Positions 1 to 12,578 of a DNA stretch of 64,000 nucleotides are shown piece after piece. The stretch is from contig JAKNDB010000105.1 in the NCBI GenBank assembly GCA_024305405.1, forward strand, positions 372,001 to 436,000. Direction: 5' to 3'. A model generated the notes under the pieces. That model was not told the DNA's origin, made no database searches, and saw only the letters and a list, made by a program, of their open reading frames with translations. Source of the stretch: Dirofilaria immitis. Lineage: Eukaryota > Nematoda > Chromadorea > Rhabditida > Onchocercidae. The stretch's first letter is position 1. Each line of letters begins with the position of its first letter. The translations under genes and the position numbers were made by a program.

Positions 1-1863
1 TTGTTTAAAATAATAAATCAATGCAAATTTTATAATGAATATGATTTTTCATATTTTCTGGCGTTTCCAGCTTTTCTTCCATATTAACGGTAATTTCAAT
101 TCTTCACTTTTTAGTTTATATATATGAAAATTTTAGCAAAATTAAACAAATTTTTTCTTCTGTGTCTCCAACTTTCAAAAATTTTGCATATTTTTCCGTA
201 CATTTTATTAATTTGTTCAGTGATACTCACAATTTTGTATTCGTTCAGCTACGTTTTTATTTAAAAGTTATTTGAAAAAGCCTACTTCAATTTCTCGCTC
301 CAACATTCATTCAATCTGTTTGAAAAATATTAGGAAAAAATTAGCTTTCTTCTGAGCACATCACGTTAGTTATCAACATATCACACACGACAGAACACTT
401 AAATATAATGTCTAAGATCCCACATTAATTAATTGAATGAGAAAGTGTTTATAAATAAAGGCGTTAATGTTTCAAATCGAATAGATTGAGGGATACAATC
501 TGCAATTTTTTTCCAAATTTCAGGATCATAGCCATCTAAATCTAAGAAAATTGAAAAAATAGTACAAAAGAAGAATGCATTATTTTTTGAAGTCTTAGTC
601 CATTTCTGAAGTAATTCGTTTGACTATATAAAGTTACTATGATTTTAAAGAATCATAGTTGTAAAAACAAGTGTAATGGAAGATATTTCTTTTTTTTCTG
701 CCGCAAAGAAATAATTATGAAGATTTTATTGATTACTAGAGGACTTAATGTCATAGATGTTATGAGAGAATTATTTGACAATACAACGAGTCAATTGTAG
801 CAATCAAGGCTTTTAGCAAATAATCCGTCGAAAAAATCTCATTAATCCTATCAAAGTGATAAAGAAGTAGTAAGCTGAAGAAGTTGTTTGAGCTGAACGG
901 CTGATCGTCGAACTGTCGAGCAAAGTTACATTAGTTAGCACTTCGCTAAATGAATAGACAGAGATGAATCCTTCTTATAATAATAACTCTCTTACAACGT
1001 TCCTAACATTGTTAGCTTGATAATTCGAGAAAAGATAAGAATAACTAATTCATTATATTAGACATTGTAACATTCATTCATTTTATACTCAAAATTTATT
1101 TCCGAATTCCCCATCTATTGAGGATAAGATAGTCGGAGGCAAACATGAGAATTGAACATTGTAATATTCATCATAAGTGATAAGTCATTACAGCATAATA
1201 CCTTGATTATTTGTGCATATTATTCGAAATTATTTCGCTTTTTAAACAACAAGAACATATATTTCTTATATATAGATTTCGTAGTAGAAAAATTTGAGAA
1301 ATTGAAAAATTCGAACAACTTCATAGAAAATTGTCGTTTGAGAATAATTTTTCTTCTAGTTGATTCATATAGATTTTCAGAGTTTTTCTGATTACATTGT
1401 TCGATAAAAATATGTTGCATAGGCTCTTTAAAGGATAAAGTTGAATAAATTACAGAAAAACAACGGAATAAATATCATAGAAAATTTCATCTATCGCCCT
1501 GAATGAACTCAAGATTATCTACGCATTTCTTTATATAAAAATTCTACGTATTTTTTTGCGTAAATTCAAAATTACTATGCACTCTTCTTTTATAAACCTA
1601 AAGTTACCTATGCATTCTTCTTTGCATAAACTCAAGATCATCTTATTTGTATAAACTCAAAATTATCTGAAATGTAGTAATCGTATATTTAAAGTTTCCT
1701 ATTTACGAAATACATCACATGTATATCAATTATTTCTACTACGCATTTTTGGCATATTCAGGTAAGTCAAAGCATATGACTCCATTTGTACTTGTTTTCG
1801 TAATATATATTAGTTGGCATTCACATACTGTAATTATCTATTCCAAGCTATCCCTAGAACTAT
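1..1863. other. No gene recognised; AT-rich flank
   Basis: No exon with convincing coding character was found on either strand. The stretch is low-complexity AT-rich DNA. An acceptor-like CCCTAG at about 1851-1856 lies just before the first exon of the next gene. Confidence 0.5.
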
Positions 1864-2733
1864 ATGTCTTTGTTCGATCTTGACAAATTCCTGAAAATTT
1901 TCGAGTCTTTTTTAAGCAGTCTTTACGATGGCATATTTCAGGCCGTTGACAATAACGATCGTGGTGCAGCATCAATTGGCGGTGGTAGCAAATTGGATCA
2001 GTGCGTAGGAAATATCAAAAGCTTAGTGTTAGCATTTGAAATATTTGAATTCTTCTTTGGATTTTTTCGTTTTGCACTAATTTTTCTTTCAAATTTTTAT
2101 AAAATGTTCATCACGACTGATATCTCATTCAAATTTGTTTTTATCCCTTTTCTGTTTCTCAGTTTTTTTTTGAGAGTGCATAGCACTTGAGTTTCATATA
2201 TATATATATTGACGATATCAACCAATAATTAAAAACTAAGAATTTTCTCTCTGAATTCTTTTATAAATAAAGTACTTGAATTTAATTATATAAATTTTGA
2301 ATTTATATTTAGGAGGACACCAGTAAATGATTGGGTTGAAGTTATCGATAAGGCGTTAGAAAAATGCTTGAAGAAAAGCCGGCGGGACAAAACCTTGGTC
2401 TCGATTCGCTCATCAATGTTGGTTGTCGAAAGGTTTCGTATTATTGTGTTCAAAAATTTTGTAAAGTTTGTTTAATTGGAGTTTGTATAACGGAAGATGA
2501 TGACAGTCTAAACTGAAATTAAAAATGGTACTTATAATAGTATGAGTTGTTTAAAAGCCAAAAGTCGAAATATCTATATTTTAAACTACTTATATGTCAT
2601 TTTTAAGGTGATTGCGGACACTACGGGAACAGCGCACATACAGTTGAAGACAGGATTTGACTTTATTAACAATTTAATGGATGCAATGGTAGATCGAGCG
2701 GGACGTTTCTGCGGTGGCACCCAATGTGGATAA
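1864..2733 (+). CDS. Unrecognised small protein gene, three exons, one frameshift
   Basis: I do not recognise the product. Exon 1 starts at ATG 1864, in a segment preceded by a CCCTAG acceptor-like site, so more 5' exons are possible. It runs to about 1998 (donor GTGCGT). Exon 2 is about 2312-2437 between ATATTTAG and a GTTTCG donor, and exon 3 is 2608-2733, ending in TAA. The predicted protein is about 125 residues. It has a hydrophobic/Phe-rich start, a Gly-rich patch, a middle with VNDWVEVIDKAL, and a Cys-containing tail RFCGGTQCG. The exon 2 reading frame changes at the A5 run 2360-2364. One extra A would join two plausible frames (VNDWVEVIDKALEK, then LEEKPAGQNLGLDSL), matching the single-base losses in other genes of this window. 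A short extracellular or nematode-specific protein is possible, but no domain supports it. Confidence 0.5.
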
Positions 2734-4458
2734 ATGAAAATTTTCAAAACTTTAAAATGTAATCGAAAAAATATTAGAACTTTTCTGGGAATTCTCGAAC
2801 TCACAAAGTCATACTACTTTGATTTGATTTTCATTAATTCTCTTTCAAATACAATTGCTAGTATGGAACGATGATTTTTGGCATTTTATTGGCTTTGATT
2901 AGAATTATCTGACTTTGAGGCATTGCAATAAATTATGTATTTTTATGCAGAATCGTGAATTAATATATCTAAGTTGAAATTTCATTAACTTCGGATAATT
3001 ATAACAAATGAATCAAAATAGTTAAATAAATCAAAATACTATGCAGTATCTTTAAAAAATATCATATTATCAATCATATTGAAAGACAAAATTTTTTCGC
3101 TTTTATGCTTAATAATTGTTTCTATTTAAGCTTAGTAAAGTGATAGATTGTGAGAATAGAGAAAATTTGTGAAGCTATTTAACACTTTGTAATTCCAAGG
3201 ATCTGAATTCAGTAATTCCAAGGATCTGAATTAAATTCCGACTGAAGGAAAATGATTTAATCCATAAGCAGTTTCTTCATTATTATTTAGTATCCTTGAA
3301 GGAGAAATCCTTGAAGGAGACGGATTAAATTATTTTCCTTTTTTCAATCAGTTGATGGTAATTCAGATTCTTAAAATTACTGAGAAGATTTAAATGTCAG
3401 CATTCAACTAATTTTCCTTACTCTAATAATTTTTCTTACTTTTACAACTTAAGTAAAAATAATTATGAAATATAAAAGCAGAAAATGTTCGTTTCAATAC
3501 GCTATCTTCTTGAAGAAACTGTATGGTACTAATTAAAAATTACGAAAAAAACAATAGTATTTTTATAATTAGGCTCATTCTTACATCACGTAATGGAGAT
3601 TTCAGCACTATTGAGCTTAGTATATATTTCTACCATCAAATTGATCTTCTTATCATTTTTAGGTATGGATGCTAATTCTTATTTATGCTAACTCAATAGT
3701 TCATTAATTCTTATTGGAATGTACAATATTCAAAATTCTTTAGATAAAATAGAAACATTATACGTAGTATAATTAATTGATCGGAGTAAAGGTTCTAGTC
3801 CACTATCAACAAGCTGGATAGCTAAATTTAGTCTGTGACTGGTATAATAATCTCTTATTTATGATCATTAATAACAATGAAGAGCATTTTAGTAAGAGAT
3901 GTTATCGGTATCATGAAATGTCTCATTTCGAATTATCATTTCTATAGAATATCGATGCAAAGAGATTATACTTTTCTCCATAATTCTCCTTCAGTATCTT
4001 TGATAATCTCGTTTTAAGAGCGAATATTCCGGTCCTGGTCCACACACTTTTAATTCTTCATTTTGCAATAAAATCGCCAACTTGCATTAAAACCGATGAT
4101 AAATGGCACTAATGAACAAAGCGCAACCAAAACGTGAGGTTGAAAATAGTTTCTGGAAATCTTGTTTCTTTTAAAATCTTAGAAGGAGAATGTCGGACTT
4201 ATTTATTTCTCAAATCGATTCCGTGTTATAACAAGCTTTAGGAATTGATTCATGTTCAATTGAAAAGTCAGTTGAAAAGTTTGCGCTCTAATTAAAGGTT
4301 TCAATCTTTCTAAGCTCATTCAAAAAGTGTGCTATCTTGAACTTCATTTTCATTCTTTAGATTTAAATTTAATTCAAGCGACATAAATAAGTTATGCAAA
4401 ATGTTGTAGACACAAAAATCAATTACATTTCTTTTTTTTGAAATTAAAAGAGAAGGAG
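2734..4458. other. Intergenic; inverted-repeat element and short tandem duplications
   Basis: No gene recognised. It holds an imperfect fold-back sequence at about 3209-3386 (listed separately) and a 23-bp tandem duplication at about 3190-3232. Otherwise it is plain AT-rich sequence. Confidence 0.5.
3209..3386. repeat. Imperfect inverted repeat, about 65-bp arms
   Basis: The left arm (about 3209-3263) and right arm (about 3322-3386) are imperfect reverse complements. Both contain a CAGTAATT...ATCTGAATTA block followed by a GGAAAAT.ATTTAATCC block. A loop of roughly 60 bp separates them. The left outer end is also tandemly duplicated. This is the shape of a small fold-back or MITE-like element, although no target-site duplication was identified. 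Confidence 0.55.
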
Positions 4459-5944
4459 TCACTTCATGGAGATGTATTGAAATGGTCCAATGGCATACAG
4501 GTCCATCAATGCGATAATAACGCATAGTATGAATAGAGCGATAATACAAAACAGTGATAAGACAAAGTGCATACACAGGAGATAAAATGATCTATATCGC
4601 CATCCTGTATATAAGAACCAGAACAATCTCAACTGCGTGAAACCAATAATTGCAAATAAAACCGCTGTAATTAGTACTATCAATTAAATTGCATCAAATT
4701 ATACCAACTTTTCCTGAGCCTAATTTAATGTATTCTAATGTAGTCATGATATAATTTAATTGCTGAGTAAATTAGTCTTCATGACAACTGCCTTTAAAAT
4801 TTCTTTAGTTTAGTTTTAATTGCCATCTCAGAAATATTCTTAATGCATCATTTATTAATTAACAATATTTTTTAGTACATAACAACCGTTGACAAGTTTT
4901 TGAAATACTATTCCTTGTACGATAGAATACACAACGGTGAGCAGTGAAAGATATAATTCAACAGAAATTGCATTTAATACTCTTATATCTGGAAATTTCA
5001 GATGCAATTTAAAATTCATATCACAAAGTATTAATACTGAACTTTAATATATTTTATTCTCGCCATAATAATTATTTTCTTTGTTAAGTAACAGTAAAGC
5101 TTTTAAATCGAGACTTTTTACCAATCCATTAAACTAACAAGCATAAGTGATTAGTTAATATTAGTAATAGCGAGAATATGACCTTCAATATGAAATCTAT
5201 TTTGTAATGTGTTCGATATCATTTCCTAACAAGAACGACCACACTACCAACAACAATGTCCCATAATTCACATGATTATTGATTTTATAATTTTAAATTT
5301 GTCATGCAATGCAAAATATAACGATATATTCCGAACGATCTTCTGAATTCTCTTCCGATCCGTTGGGAATTCATTTCCCTTTTTCATTTTCCTACATCCG
5401 AAGGTCAATATGAGGTAATTGTGTGACAGTTTATTTTGCTATATGAAAGCATCTTATTCCCAAACGATATCAAGAGGAGAATGTTTACAATATGTAAAGA
5501 ATCTTCAAGAAATATATTGAAAGGAATAAAATTTACTTTGACATTTATCATCACAAGAAATTGATTGTTATAAAGTACTGAAAACATAATAGCATAAATA
5601 CATTCAATTGAAGAGATACCTGGAATACGGTCAATTTTTTCAAGAAAAAAATCAGCTTTGGCTGAGATTTAGTCTCCTAGGATTTCTACATGATAGTCAA
5701 TACGTGAATTTAAATAATATCTGCTATTATCAGTTTATTTAAAATAGCGCGCATTAATCTCACTGAGAAAAATTTTGAATTTCAGATGAATAACTAGAAA
5801 ACTAATCTGCGCGAATATTTTGAAAGTCAAATGAGAAATGATAAGGTGAAAAAATTCATTATATAGTACATACGATACACAGTTAAAGGTCGATAAAATA
5901 CCAGAGATACTGGTCACTGCATAAGAGCAAGCTTGCGTACTCAT
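4459..5944 (-). CDS. Small multi-pass membrane protein, unrecognised
   Basis: A three-exon minus-strand model with matching phases: exon 1 5944-5881 (ATG, donor GTGTAT), exon 2 4988-4887 (acceptor TTTCCAG, donor GTTGTT) and exon 3 4664-4459 (acceptor TTACAG, stop TGA). The protein is about 125 residues. It has a short polar N-terminus and three, perhaps four, hydrophobic segments: ISVELYLSLLTVVYSIV in exon 2, AVLFAIIGFTQLRLFWFL at the start of exon 3, and a long stretch around HFVLSLFCIIALFILCVII. It ends with a short polar tail, GPFQYISMK. The pattern is that of a small tetraspan-type protein (MARVEL/LAPTM-like in layout), but no family signature is visible and I assign no function. The exon 1 junction is the weakest part. 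Confidence 0.45.
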
Positions 5945-6541
5945 TAAGGTTAATTACAAGTTAAAGGACAACAACGCTAGAAATTAAAATTTCCTGGCAA
6001 GAATTTGTCTCAAATTATAACATTTAAGTCCATTTTTTAAAATCAAGAAAATTTCTTAGTTTTATGGTTAATCCCTGCTTTGCGCAATAAATTAACTATA
6101 GAAGTTCTGAAAAATGATGTGCTCTCGCTTGGAAATTTTATTTTATTTGTAAGATGCAAAAATTCATAAGAATGTTGAGTGGCATTGCAATACATATTTC
6201 AATTTAATCTGAATAATGTAGTACTGGAATATTAAAATTTCTATCTGTAGGATGTGATAGATGTCGTATAATCAATCTAATAATGCTAGCTTATTTACTT
6301 TCTAACCAAAATTAGCCAGAGATGTTATGGGCATTAATGTAAAGGTTGCTGAGAATATACAATAAAAGTATAATGTTAAATTTGTTATGGAAAGCATGCT
6401 TCATATACAGAATTACCACTAGTATTTTATATCTCGTTTTTATCGTGAAAAATCCGAAAAATATAAAATGACATAAACATGACGAAATAATCAAAGAATT
6501 TCAAAGTATAGAAGAAATTTGTAATATTACTCAGACAAACG

Positions 6542-6887
6542 AATGTCGTGATCAGGTAGATATTCAATTAATCAATATCCGCGGTGTTAAATCCGAAGGC
6601 TCTCTGTTCTCGTTCATCTTCTTCAACTAGCACTATCGGATAAATCTGGTGTGCACTGTTTGGAATATCGAAATATATGCTAATTATCTGAAATATTGCA
6701 ACGATCCAAAACTTTCGTACATATTTGAAATATTCTCACTTTTTCTAATAATTAAACCTTTTTATAATTAACGCGTAGTGAGTCACTCTAGCTAGAAAAC
6801 CAGGGATCACCAATACAGAGGAGCTTCTCATGATCGACTAACAATGTCGTGATCAGGTAGATATTCAATTAATCAATATCAGCGGTC
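6542..6887. repeat. 45-bp direct repeat flanking about 255 bp
   Basis: The block beginning AATGTCGTGATCAGGTAGAT occurs at 6542 and again at 6843. It is nearly identical for about 43-45 bp and diverges at one or two positions near the end (ATCCGCGG versus ATCAGCGG). The spacing is 301 bp. The enclosed sequence has no recognisable open frame. Confidence 0.75.
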
Positions 6888-8316
6888 ATCCAACTCACTC
6901 GACTGCACCTTCCAATTCAGCTATACCAAATCTATCTCTATTACAGTCAACAAATTGGCTTTTTATAATTATTATATTACCTGTTTTATTTAATAACGTT
7001 TATGAAGAAATAAGTCTTAAAAAGTAATAAAACTTTTCTCACTAAGCCTCATTGTGTGTCACAATATAAAAAGCCTTCCCAATATCTATGTATAAAGGAA
7101 ATAACATCACCGTAAAACTGCCAACTGGGACAATTAAAGTTTCAAACCAAAAACAAATGTACACTTAGTCATGAATCATTCAATATCATATCGAATCACT
7201 GGTAGTTTCCATATTTCTCTTTTAATATAGATCCATGTCGGACCTAGAAAATTCCTTGAAAACTTGTACGCGAAAAATTGATAGTCCATCAGTTATGATA
7301 TTTTTGTTGCTGCTAATATAAAATTGATTATTGTGCAGCTGTATTTAGGTGTTAATATTTTTCGCGTACACTTTTAATACTAAAAAAATTAAACCCTCGT
7401 TTCCATTTTATTTCATCATATGAATATCAAGCAATTCTCTTCAATGACACCGGATGAAAACACGTTTTATTATTCGTTTTTAACAGTCATTTATTCCAAT
7501 CATTTCAAAACGAAACTTTTATGATCATATATATTCCATTGATTTTCATAGCCTTGTGGCAAAAATCATGAACAATATTATGCAAAGGCATGTCATATTA
7601 TTGCGAATAAAGGACATAGTACTAATAATAATTTTCATCTTTTGTTATCAGCAACTACTTCGCCAACGTTTCATAACTGAATTGATTTGGAAAGAAAAAG
7701 AAAAAGAAAAAGAGAGTCCACATGATCTGATTCTTCAAAGAGAATTGAAGGTACGATACTGTTTTAGGCAAAAGCATAACTTATAACAAAATAACACAGT
7801 TCTAAAATAAGTCAGGAGATTATAAGTCTGATAAATTTAATAAAGCTCGGAAATTGATTTTTTAAAGAAAATATTCATAAATAGCTTTTATTTAAAATTT
7901 AAAATGAAAGAATTTCTAATAATTGAGAGAATTTCTAAAATGTAATGCATTTTATGAAATACAATTCCATTACAAAAATTAAATATTGCAATAAATATAT
8001 TAGAGAATAAAAAATGATTAGAAGTTAGAAAATTATTGGAAAACTTCAGAACCAAATTTAGATAAAATGCAGATTTCCTAAAAACAAAAACGAAAAAAGG
8101 GAATAAGACGTCATTTTTTAATGAACATGATAACTGTTGATTCACTTAAAACAAAACAGAATAATGTAACATGTTTTATATGATTTTCTTAAACTGTATA
8201 AAACCCGAACTATATATGAAATAGGTTCCTTAAATTCTTTTAAAAAAAGCAGAATTCATAATCTATTAATCCAATTAAACTCAAACGACCATCAGAAAAT
8301 AATCCAGAAATATTTC

Positions 8317-8407
8317 AAAAGTTAAAAAGAAAAGAAAATTCTATTCTATAAGCCTATAACATGAAAAGTTAAAAAGAAAAGAAAATTCTATTCTATAAGC
8401 CTATAAT
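8317..8407. repeat. 47-bp tandem duplication downstream of CDK5RAP3
   Basis: A block starting AAAAGTTAAAAAGAAAAG and ending CTATAA is present at 8317 and again at 8364, about 43 bp identical with a 4-bp spacer. It lies within 50-130 bp beyond the CDK5RAP3 stop codon, probably in its 3' flank. Confidence 0.8.
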
Positions 8408-8448
8408 CGAATAATATATCATAAAGCAAGCATTGAAGACAAAATTAT

Positions 8449-11400
8449 TTAAGTCATCATTGCAGCATTTATACCACCCATAATATTTACTTTCCTTCCT
8501 TTATATATCTTTGAGATCTCTTCTTCAATCTAAAAAGAACAGAGAAACCAAGTTGTTCGAAGAAATTATATTTTTTCGATTTTCTTCAATTGAGTAAATA
8601 TCGATCACTGAACAATTATAGAATGGAGTAACCTTGAAAAGTAATAAACAGTGGAAATATTTAACTAATAAATCATTAAAAGAATTAGAATATACTTCTT
8701 TTTGCAGAACTTTGCTAGTCTCACAAATTCCATTCAATGTTTCACGAGCTTTCTGTATGCTAATTCGCATTTCGCTCTGTTTGTCTATCATCATGGCTTT
8801 CATTTTTTTATAATGTTCTTCTAAAGAACGCTTTTGCTCCAAAATTTCGACCAGCTTTTTAACATATCTCAAATCAAAGCAATTGAATTTCCGATTTCTA
8901 AGTCTTGAAATTTGGACTTTAAGTCTTAAGTATGTAATTTAAATCGAAGAAGCAATTTTCATAAAAATAAAAATAAAAATTACGCAAGTTCAAAATTATG
9001 TGCAAAAAATTTCTGAGAGAAAATTTTTCTTCATTTTTCTTTACAATAAAAACGATTGGAGAGATTTCACTATCAAACTTAATAAGCAACTGATCAAAAT
9101 TTACTGAGGTGAGGAACGCATTTGAAATAAATGAACTTTCTGACTATCAGTTAATTTATTGATAATCTCGTTCACATGTACCAACCATTTATCAATTTTT
9201 TCTACGGTAATCTGCAATAATCACAAGTTATTAATTAACACTATTAGAATTGTTAAAATTCACAAAATTCATTTTAAAAAATGTTGGCTTGAAGAATTTT
9301 CAACAGTGGAAAATATAAAATCAAAAAAGCCAAAAAAATAAGAAAGTAAAAACACCTTTCTCAATGCTGCAGGACGTTCCTCCATTCCTAATATGTAAAT
9401 ATCGGACTTGCTTTCCAGAGTTTCATCTTTTTTCGCACCACCAGAAATTTTTCTAACTATAAAAATAAGAAATTAATATTTCATGATTTTAAGTAAAAGA
9501 AAAAAATTATTTGCTATTTAAAGAAGTAAAAAGCTGAAAAACACAAAATTATGAAATAATTACAGTAGTTCACCTCTTTCAATTCGAAATAAATAAGAAT
9601 CCGAGTCTGCGGATTTTCGAGTAGCGTCAATGCGTCTAAGTCTCGAGCTATTCCATCGTTAATATTGTCTACAAAAAGGTTGAAATAGACTAAGCCAACA
9701 GAGAAAATTTTTCCACATTTTTAGTGAAAAGATTCAATTGTTCAATGAACATACTTTTTCATCCTCAACGACTTCAATTTGAAATTTACTATCACCAAAA
9801 TCAATTTTATTATCAGGAATAATCATATCGTCGCCAAAATCTATTTCGTCATCAGCATTATTTTCCTAATAATATGTATACATAATACTCTCATACAAAA
9901 GCATTTGGTTATAAAAATTGATAGAACCATTTTTAAAACTGGAAAGGAGTTGATGTTTCAAATTTAAAAACAAAAATAAATTAACTGTCATCTCATTTGC
10001 CCAGGCATCCAAAGAGGGCAATTCAATGCGTGCTGGTTTTACATTGTTCTTCCATTCGTAAACTGTAACATTTGCGCCTTTTTTCATCAATAGACGACAT
10101 AATGGTAACAAAATATTTTGTTTCTTGTTCCTGAATAAAAATAAGAAATATCTAAAAACGGTGAAACATAATATCAATTTAGTGCAAATAATACCAAATA
10201 TCAATCAAAAGCGTTAGTCAAACAATAAATGCTAACTCAAATCTATGCAATTTTATAAATCTCTTTTGTAATAATTCTGACTAACATTACAAATTAATCA
10301 TTTTTAATAACACTATATCCTTTTGAAATTTTTACTAAAGTTATTTTTAAGAGTTATTGCCGGTTTTGTTTTTAAAACGATGATAAGGATGACTTACTGA
10401 TGTAAATATGCCTGAAACTGTTCATAATAATTAAGCGGTTCATTCAATGACGATATGGATCTCGTTATTTCGTCCAAAAAGATGGAAAATCAGCTAATAG
10501 CGACAATATCTCTTGTCGTAATTGCACACCTACGAAATCAACAATTTTGTTGACAAATAGAAAGTTAGACATGACACAAGTTTGAATGATGATAGAGTAT
10601 TATTTTAAAAAGAAGACGATATTATAAAAATAGTCATTTTCATACCTTCAATACCCAGTTTCAATAATTCTTTCTCATATTGTTTCCTGCTGTCAATAAT
10701 TTGCTTTGTATAATCATTTTCCTTTTTCATGCAATCCTAAATAATTAAAATTGTATCTAATACAGACGTAGGCACAATTATTAACTTGTAATAACAAAGC
10801 AAGCTGAAATAATACCGTAATTGTTTGGTCACTTTTCGAAATCTGCTTTTTCAGAGCTGGGATCTCATACTGAATCATCCTTTGCAAGATTTGAGCTGCT
10901 TCTGCCAAATGAATATTCTTTTTCTCATACATTTTTGGATTTCCTAAAAGCTTCGTTTTGATTGTTATATTTAAAATCCAATCAGTTTCTTTTCGAATTT
11001 TATTTTACATTTCATCGAACAATTTCATATTGATGGCTATGCTTTCATAAGAGATTTAAGAAAAAAAACTATAGCTTTTTCTCAAGATAACATCATTCAC
11101 ACCATCCAATCGTTCATTCTCTGCGAGGAATAATATCCCAAGAAATTTTTTGTGCCCTTCTCCGTATCTTTCAAAATGTCGACAATTCGAATGCAATGAA
11201 AATAATTTATATCTGCAAAACTTTTTATAGGAAGTTTATAAATTGGTAAATAAGATTTAAACTGATGTGCACAAATCTTCTAAAATATAATCCAACATCC
11301 AATATACTTGGCAAATGAATACAACTTTTCAAGACTTACAGGAACCCTGAAGTAATTTCACAATTCGCTCATCTTCTGGCATATCTTGAATCGCTTCGCT

Positions 11401-11625
11401 AATCTTTTCACGAATAATCATCACGCTTTTTTGCCAATCCTTATTACAATGTCGCCGACTTAGCAACCAGTCTAAAACACTACTTAACGAGAATTCATCC
11501 AGTGAACGAAAATGAATTAAGTGCAAAATCAATTTTTGGACATCTAACGATATGATAAGTATATTTTACTTACCTAAAAGCTTATTACAGTGTATATCGA
11601 TCGGTATTTCCATTTCATTAACCAT
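8449..11625 (-). CDS. CDK5RAP3: CDK5RAP3 (LZAP) homologue, UFMylation factor
   Basis: CDK5RAP3 acts with the UFM1 ligase UFL1/DDRGK1 at the ER membrane in ribosome UFMylation and ER-phagy. About 13 exons run from ATG 11625 to TAA 8449: 11625-11575, 11471-11340, 11213-~11110, ~10945-10817, ~10740-10648, ~10525-10396, ~10133-9990, ~9866-9756, ~9671-9594, ~9457-9358, ~9212-9108, ~8868-8697, ~8528-8449. Diagnostic segments are PIDIHCNKLLDWLLSRRHC at the start, REKISEAIQDMPEDERI, NYFHCIRIVDILKDTEKGTKN, YEIPALKKQI, NVTVYEWKNN, two IDFGD motifs (about 9754-9866), LDALTLLENPQTR, and the C-terminal EEISKIYKGRKVNIMGG. The order and spacing match the human protein. The exon near 10.4-10.5 kb changes frame at the A5 run 10476-10480; one missing base explains it. 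The third-to-fourth exon junction is uncertain. Confidence 0.93.
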
Positions 11626-12338
11626 ACTTTTCAGTTGAAGGAATTAGAAATTTCTTCAACTAATTGTTTTTAAATCAATCAGTAAATAAATTCAATAAAA
11701 GATATGAAAAATTGCACAAAACCAATTCGCTTATATCATTTTCGGCAAAAACAGATTTCTATCAATAAATAACACCAATATTCACTCATTCAAATACAAT
11801 TTTCCTTACTTCAAACATTATCCCGAACTAATACTTAAATTACAACAAAAAAGTCAGAACATGAGACATTTGACCTCCAGCTTCCACTAATCATGCAGAA
11901 TTTACAAAACAGAATCACAACATGAAATCCTATTTACGAAATTAAACGCGGCCATTATGTGTATAATTATTGTCGTACATCGTCAGAATTCCGACCAACT
12001 TTCAAACAATCTTTTCCATGAGATTTGCAAAATTTATGGATTGTTTTTTTGAATTATTTTTTACTTAGTCTATTTTTTTGGAACTAAAAGTCCTGCTTTT
12101 TTCTAAATCCTTCATCATCTAGAACTTTCTCTTTACTGAATATTATTATTATTTTAACTTCAACATCTATATGAAAATTATTCTTACTTCTAACATTTTG
12201 GCCATTCAGTCATACTGATCTCATGTCCTTTGAGTTTGATTTTGAAAAACTATTTACTTTGAAGATGAAATCTTGAAGAAAAATTCGAAACTTTCTCTTC
12301 AAATTTTCTTACAATAAAGAGATAAAATTGGGCAAATA

Positions 12339-12578
12339 TCACACGAAGAATAAATATTGTCGTATGATTGGAAATAATAACAATAATAGACCCTTATCAA
12401 AGCTCGTGCCATTAAAGTCTGCTGAACCAATGATAATTAGATCAATATTTACGCAGAGCTCAGTGACTGAAATCAATACTTCCGCTTTAATTCGTAGATA
12501 TATCTCTTCTTTCTCCTGCTTTGTGAACTCTAATTTTAAACTTCCAAACAATTTACTCTGAAGTATCTTATCTGCCAT
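12339..12578 (-). CDS. Hypothetical 79-codon frame, possibly a first exon
   Basis: The frame starts MADKILQSKLFGSLKLEF and continues with a charged segment (TKQEKEEIYLRIKAE) and a hydrophobic end. The first 40-45 codons look like real protein. A donor-like GTAAAT follows ELC, so this may be the first exon of a gene whose later exons I could not find before CDK5RAP3. No family recognised. Confidence 0.25.
   Translation of the reverse strand: MADKILQSKLFGSLKLEFTKQEKEEIYLRIKAEVLISVTELCVNIDLIIIGSADFNGTSFDKGLLLLLFPIIRQYLFFV

Larger units (their letters stand above)
5945..8448. other. Intergenic; direct repeats, no convincing gene
   Basis: Holds a 45-bp direct repeat 301 bp apart (6542 and 6843) and a 47-bp tandem duplication at 8317-8407. 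A 76-codon open frame at 7556-7786 (+) has a hydrophobic stretch and a KEKEKEKE run, but no ATG at its 5' end and no homology I can name, so it is not called. Confidence 0.45.

Noticed and set aside
5405..5587. Possible extra exon of the 4.5-5.9 kb membrane-protein gene
   Set aside because: Skipping it gives matching phases between 5881 and 4988; including it breaks the frame.
10396..10525. CDK5RAP3 as a pseudogene because of the in-frame stop
   Set aside because: All 13 exons are otherwise conserved with good splice sites, and the break is a one-base homopolymer loss like those in other genes of the window.
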